Assembly (NCBI RefSeq): GCF_042453785.1
Contig: NC_091673.1
Location: 11,317,501-11,381,500 of the forward strand
DNA: 64,000 bases
Reading direction: 5' to 3'
Origin: Malus domestica
Lineage: Eukaryota > Streptophyta > Magnoliopsida > Rosales > Rosaceae
Positions 61,565 through 64,000 of this stretch are shown here, piece by piece (the stretch's first letter is position 1; each line of letters begins with the position of its first letter). The position numbers were made by a program, and so were the translations under genes. Below the pieces are notes generated by a model. The model saw nothing but the letters and a program-made list of their open reading frames with translations. It ran no database searches and was not told the origin of the DNA.

Positions 61565-61572
61565 ATTTATAC
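61565..61572 (-). promoter_or_regulatory. Stranded TATA box of the inhibitor gene at 55408
   Basis: On minus the sequence reads ttgtataaataagtt just outside the 5' LTR and target duplication. Before the copia insertion it would have lain about 80 bp upstream of the ATG at 55893. Upstream DNA to 61740 resembles the promoter of the paralog at 54070, supporting its identity as the old promoter. Confidence 0.65.
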
Positions 61573-63284
61573 AAGACTAGACAGAGTTGAATGGTTGTCT
61601 CCAACTCACTTCTAGGCCCCGTTTCATTATGTGGAAAGGAATTAATGGGAAATTACGGGTGAAATTTGGTAAATGGACGTAAATGGTAAGTGACCTAGCT
61701 AAAACAATAAATGATAAATGGATAGGTATCCAAAATGTTCTTTTGGTCACCAGGTCATGAAAAAATGTATAATTATTATTTTTGAATTTGATATTAAGGG
61801 TTGAGATTAAAACATTAAAAGTGTGTTCATTCATTCTTCACCCTTGATATCAAATTCAATGTTTGATGACCATGACAAAGAGATCATGACGCGAGTATAT
61901 ATTGCTAACTTTCTTTCGCAGATAACTTACCAAAAACGAGTAATCCTTTTTATTTATCATTGTACTTCTATATTTAAGATAAATATTGAGGGATGAACTA
62001 TACATACGATGTACCTACGATTTGATTCTAATATAGTCCAATACATATAAAGAAATCAAAATCCTGCCTAACATTCCATTTTTAATAAACCAATTTGATT
62101 TTACATTTTTTTTATGCAAAAAATCAGTTAATTTCATTAACAAAAAAGATTAGATGTTGCTACCATATTAACCATGCTTTCCTTACTTCGTCCTCAATTA
62201 AGTAGACATGAAGTTCAAATCTCTATTCGCGCTACGATCACACTGAAATATTACTAGTTGATGAGGCTGGTTAAACTTTATGTTGCTTCTTAACTTACTG
62301 TTTGGAATCACTTAGTACTGTAGTCTAATGATATTCCTCTTCACTTGTAAGTGAGAGGTCTTATGTTCGATTTTCGCCAAAGACAAATCTAAACCATATT
62401 ATTACTAACTCATTGTCAATCTCACTTCCTGTAACTAAAAAACAAAAAACTTACCGTTTGGAAACACACTACTAAAAATCTCATTGCAATAGCCACAGCA
62501 CATGTTGCAAACAAATTAAATGAAATTACCGTAAATAAAAGCTACATGCTTTGCCCGTTACAACAAATGAGGGGTGGTCTAGGTTTTTTGCCAAAACTGA
62601 AAGTACTATTCGGTTTGGTTTTTCAATTTGTAATGGAGAAACCGAATTATTTTGGTTTATTTTTTTATTTTTTCATTTGGTTCAGTTTCAGTTTTTTTTT
62701 TTTTCATTTTGTTTTTTATTTGATAACCTATACATTGGAAAGAAAATGAAGAAAAAAAAAATATAGTGAATAAGACTTTAACATTTTTGGGCTTTAAGTT
62801 AGGTTTACCTAGTTTTGGATTAAAATTTGGCTAATAATTTACTCAGAATTGAGCTTGGAAATTGAATACCCAAGATAGATAAGTAAATAAAATATTAATT
62901 TATATCTCATTAGGTTCGGTTATGTTTGGTTTTTGAACCACCAAATCAAAACCGAACAATGGTTTTTGGTTCAATTTGGATTTTTTTTTTTTTTTTGTTT
63001 TGGTTCCGTTTTTCGGTCTTTCGAGTTCACCTCTACAACAAATAAACGTTTTAGCGAGGTAAAAAGATAGGATATATAATAACAACATGACACCTTTTCT
63101 CATTTAAATGGCATTCCAAACATACTATAAAATGAAATGATTTGAAACAAACATTCACTTGCAATTTTAAAATATGACAACTTTAGCGTCCACAATATAA
63201 ATGATTTGAAACAAACATTCACTTGCAATTCAAACTGTGTTATAACTTCGAAGGTAAAACAACAAGAACATGTCCATTAATATA
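61573..63284. other. Old promoter DNA of inhibitor gene 55408, SINE copy and low-complexity DNA
   Basis: 61573-61740 is promoter-like DNA shared with 54180-54350. A SINE copy lies at 62313-62440. From 62560 to 63035 the DNA is a T-rich block with repeated 'cggtttggttt' and 'aaccgaa' strings, weakly inverted, probably a degraded repeat. No gene. Confidence 0.5.
62313..62440 (+). mobile_element. tRNA-derived SINE, second copy
   Basis: The head 'agtactgtagtctaatgata' and 'gtgagaggtcttatgttcga' (B box ttcgattttc) followed by 'catattattactaactcatt' matches the SINE at 25867. The 3' end is worn down and ends in an A-rich tract. Confidence 0.7.
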
Positions 63285-63815
63285 TTAAATCAAAATTCTA
63301 GCAATTGCTGCAGCTATATTCGAAACATCCTGGAAACCTTTGTTCATATCTGTCAAAGGAGACTTGCCAGAAAAACTACTCTGACATGATTCAGCCTCGC
63401 CAGTGGCGCCGATCATGCCTTCCTCTGCAAACTTAGGGTTACCCGAACGAAAACCTTGACTGGCTTCCGGGATGTCAGCTTCCAAAACTTTACGGTAATA
63501 GCGAGTACAATACTTTAAGGGTTTTTCTTCAGGGTTCTGCTTAAGCAGCTCCTCGATTTTGTTCACAACATCTGTTGCCTTAACAGTGGCTACGTTAACT
63601 ATAATGAGGCCTAAGCCTGCAACGTCGGCGTACGCGCTTCGAGGGTCTGATTCGAGAGAGGAGACGCAGAGATCGTAGTTTGGTGTTACTTTGCAGGTTT
63701 GGTCGATGAGATCAACTTCCATTTGCAAGATCTTCGCAGCCCTGCTGCAATGGCTTAGTGGAAGAAAGACTAGAATTAGACAAACTAGTAGAATGTGACA
63801 TGTTGAGTTGTTCAT
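63285..63815 (-). CDS. Cell wall/vacuolar invertase inhibitor (C/VIF; PMEI family), intact
   Basis: A single exon of 176 residues. Signal peptide HILLVCLILVFLPLSHC. Four conserved cysteines in DQTCKVTPNYDLCVSS, KYCTRYY and ESCQSSFSG; a full C-terminus (VSNIAAAIARILI) of the kind lost in the copy at 55408. Where sisters read VIFPMDANLIDQ this one has KILQMEVDLIDQ, just after the signal peptide. Otherwise it belongs to the same minus-strand subgroup as 53543 and 55408. No lesion. Its upstream region is conserved only to ~63850, where unrelated repeat-like DNA begins, so its promoter may be altered. Confidence 0.93.
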   Translation of the reverse strand: MNNSTCHILLVCLILVFLPLSHCSRAAKILQMEVDLIDQTCKVTPNYDLCVSSLESDPRSAYADVAGLGLIIVNVATVKATDVVNKIEELLKQNPEEKPLKYCTRYYRKVLEADIPEASQGFRSGNPKFAEEGMIGATGEAESCQSSFSGKSPLTDMNKGFQDVSNIAAAIARILI

Positions 63816-63850
63816 ATTTTGTAAATGATATGCATATTCGCTAAGGTGTG

Positions 63851-64000
63851 AGCAGTGGCGGATCCAGGATTTTAAATTCAGGGTGTCCCAATAATAAAGG
63901 TAAAAAAATTTATAGATAAAAATAACATTGAAAAGTTAAATATAATACACTTCATTCAAAAATTAGATGGTGCTATTTGCTTTGGCTTGAAAAATCTTTC
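63851..64000. mobile_element. Possible transposable element end, truncated by window edge
   Basis: DNA upstream of the inhibitor gene matches the paralog promoter (ctaaggtgtga) and then switches to 'cagtggcggatccaggattt', a sequence type I associate with dispersed plant repeats. It runs out of the window, so neither family nor the far end can be determined. Confidence 0.4.

Overview
The window is plant nuclear DNA. It has GT-AG introns, AT-rich intergenic sequence dense in transposable elements, and genes of clearly plant type. The repeats (a Cassandra TRIM carrying a 5S rRNA-like segment, tRNA-derived SINEs with a 'gtgagaggtctta...ttcgatt' head, several MITE families) suggest a woody eudicot, most likely Rosaceae (apple/pear tribe). 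That placement is inference from remembered repeat families, not proof.

Layout. (1) 1-4136: two tandem copies of a desiccation-related (PCC13-62, ferritin-like) gene. Copy A is cut by the window edge and has a lost splice acceptor. Copy B has an in-frame stop in exon 2. A 135-bp PPR fragment behind copy A shows that the duplicated block also held the PPR gene now lying behind copy B. (2) 4862-9041: an intact PPR gene (minus) and, divergently, EMC6 (plus). (3) 10215-13907: a 15-exon REDUCED WALL ACETYLATION (Cas1-domain) gene, minus. (4) 16045-16866: three Cassandra LTR units in tandem. (5) 17404-19264: a two-exon gene for a very acidic nuclear-type protein. (6) 21869-22138: a small one-TM protein gene. 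(7) 23208-44178: repeat-rich land with solo LTRs, a SINE carrying a MITE, retroposons, part of the invertase/pectin methylesterase inhibitor array, and a three-exon single-TM protein gene at 37886-39250. (8) 45346-48508: a complete 13-exon galactokinase gene, minus. (9) 50170-52699: a decayed, intron-bearing GPN1-type GTPase pseudogene. (10) 53543-63815: three more inhibitor genes on minus, with a 5.6-kb Ty1/copia element inserted 68 bp upstream of the middle one.

The unifying theme is a dispersed array of seven C/VIF-PMEI-like genes or remnants: four intact, one 3'-frameshifted, one multiply broken and one N-terminal stub. These encode small secreted four-cysteine proteins that inhibit invertase or pectin methylesterase. 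Several other genes also bear on cell wall or sugar metabolism (RWA wall-polysaccharide O-acetylation, galactokinase recycling of wall galactose). I treat this as ordinary gene neighbourhood, not a demonstrated cluster. I found no previously undescribed biological system. The most informative observations are about duplication, decay and nested insertion.
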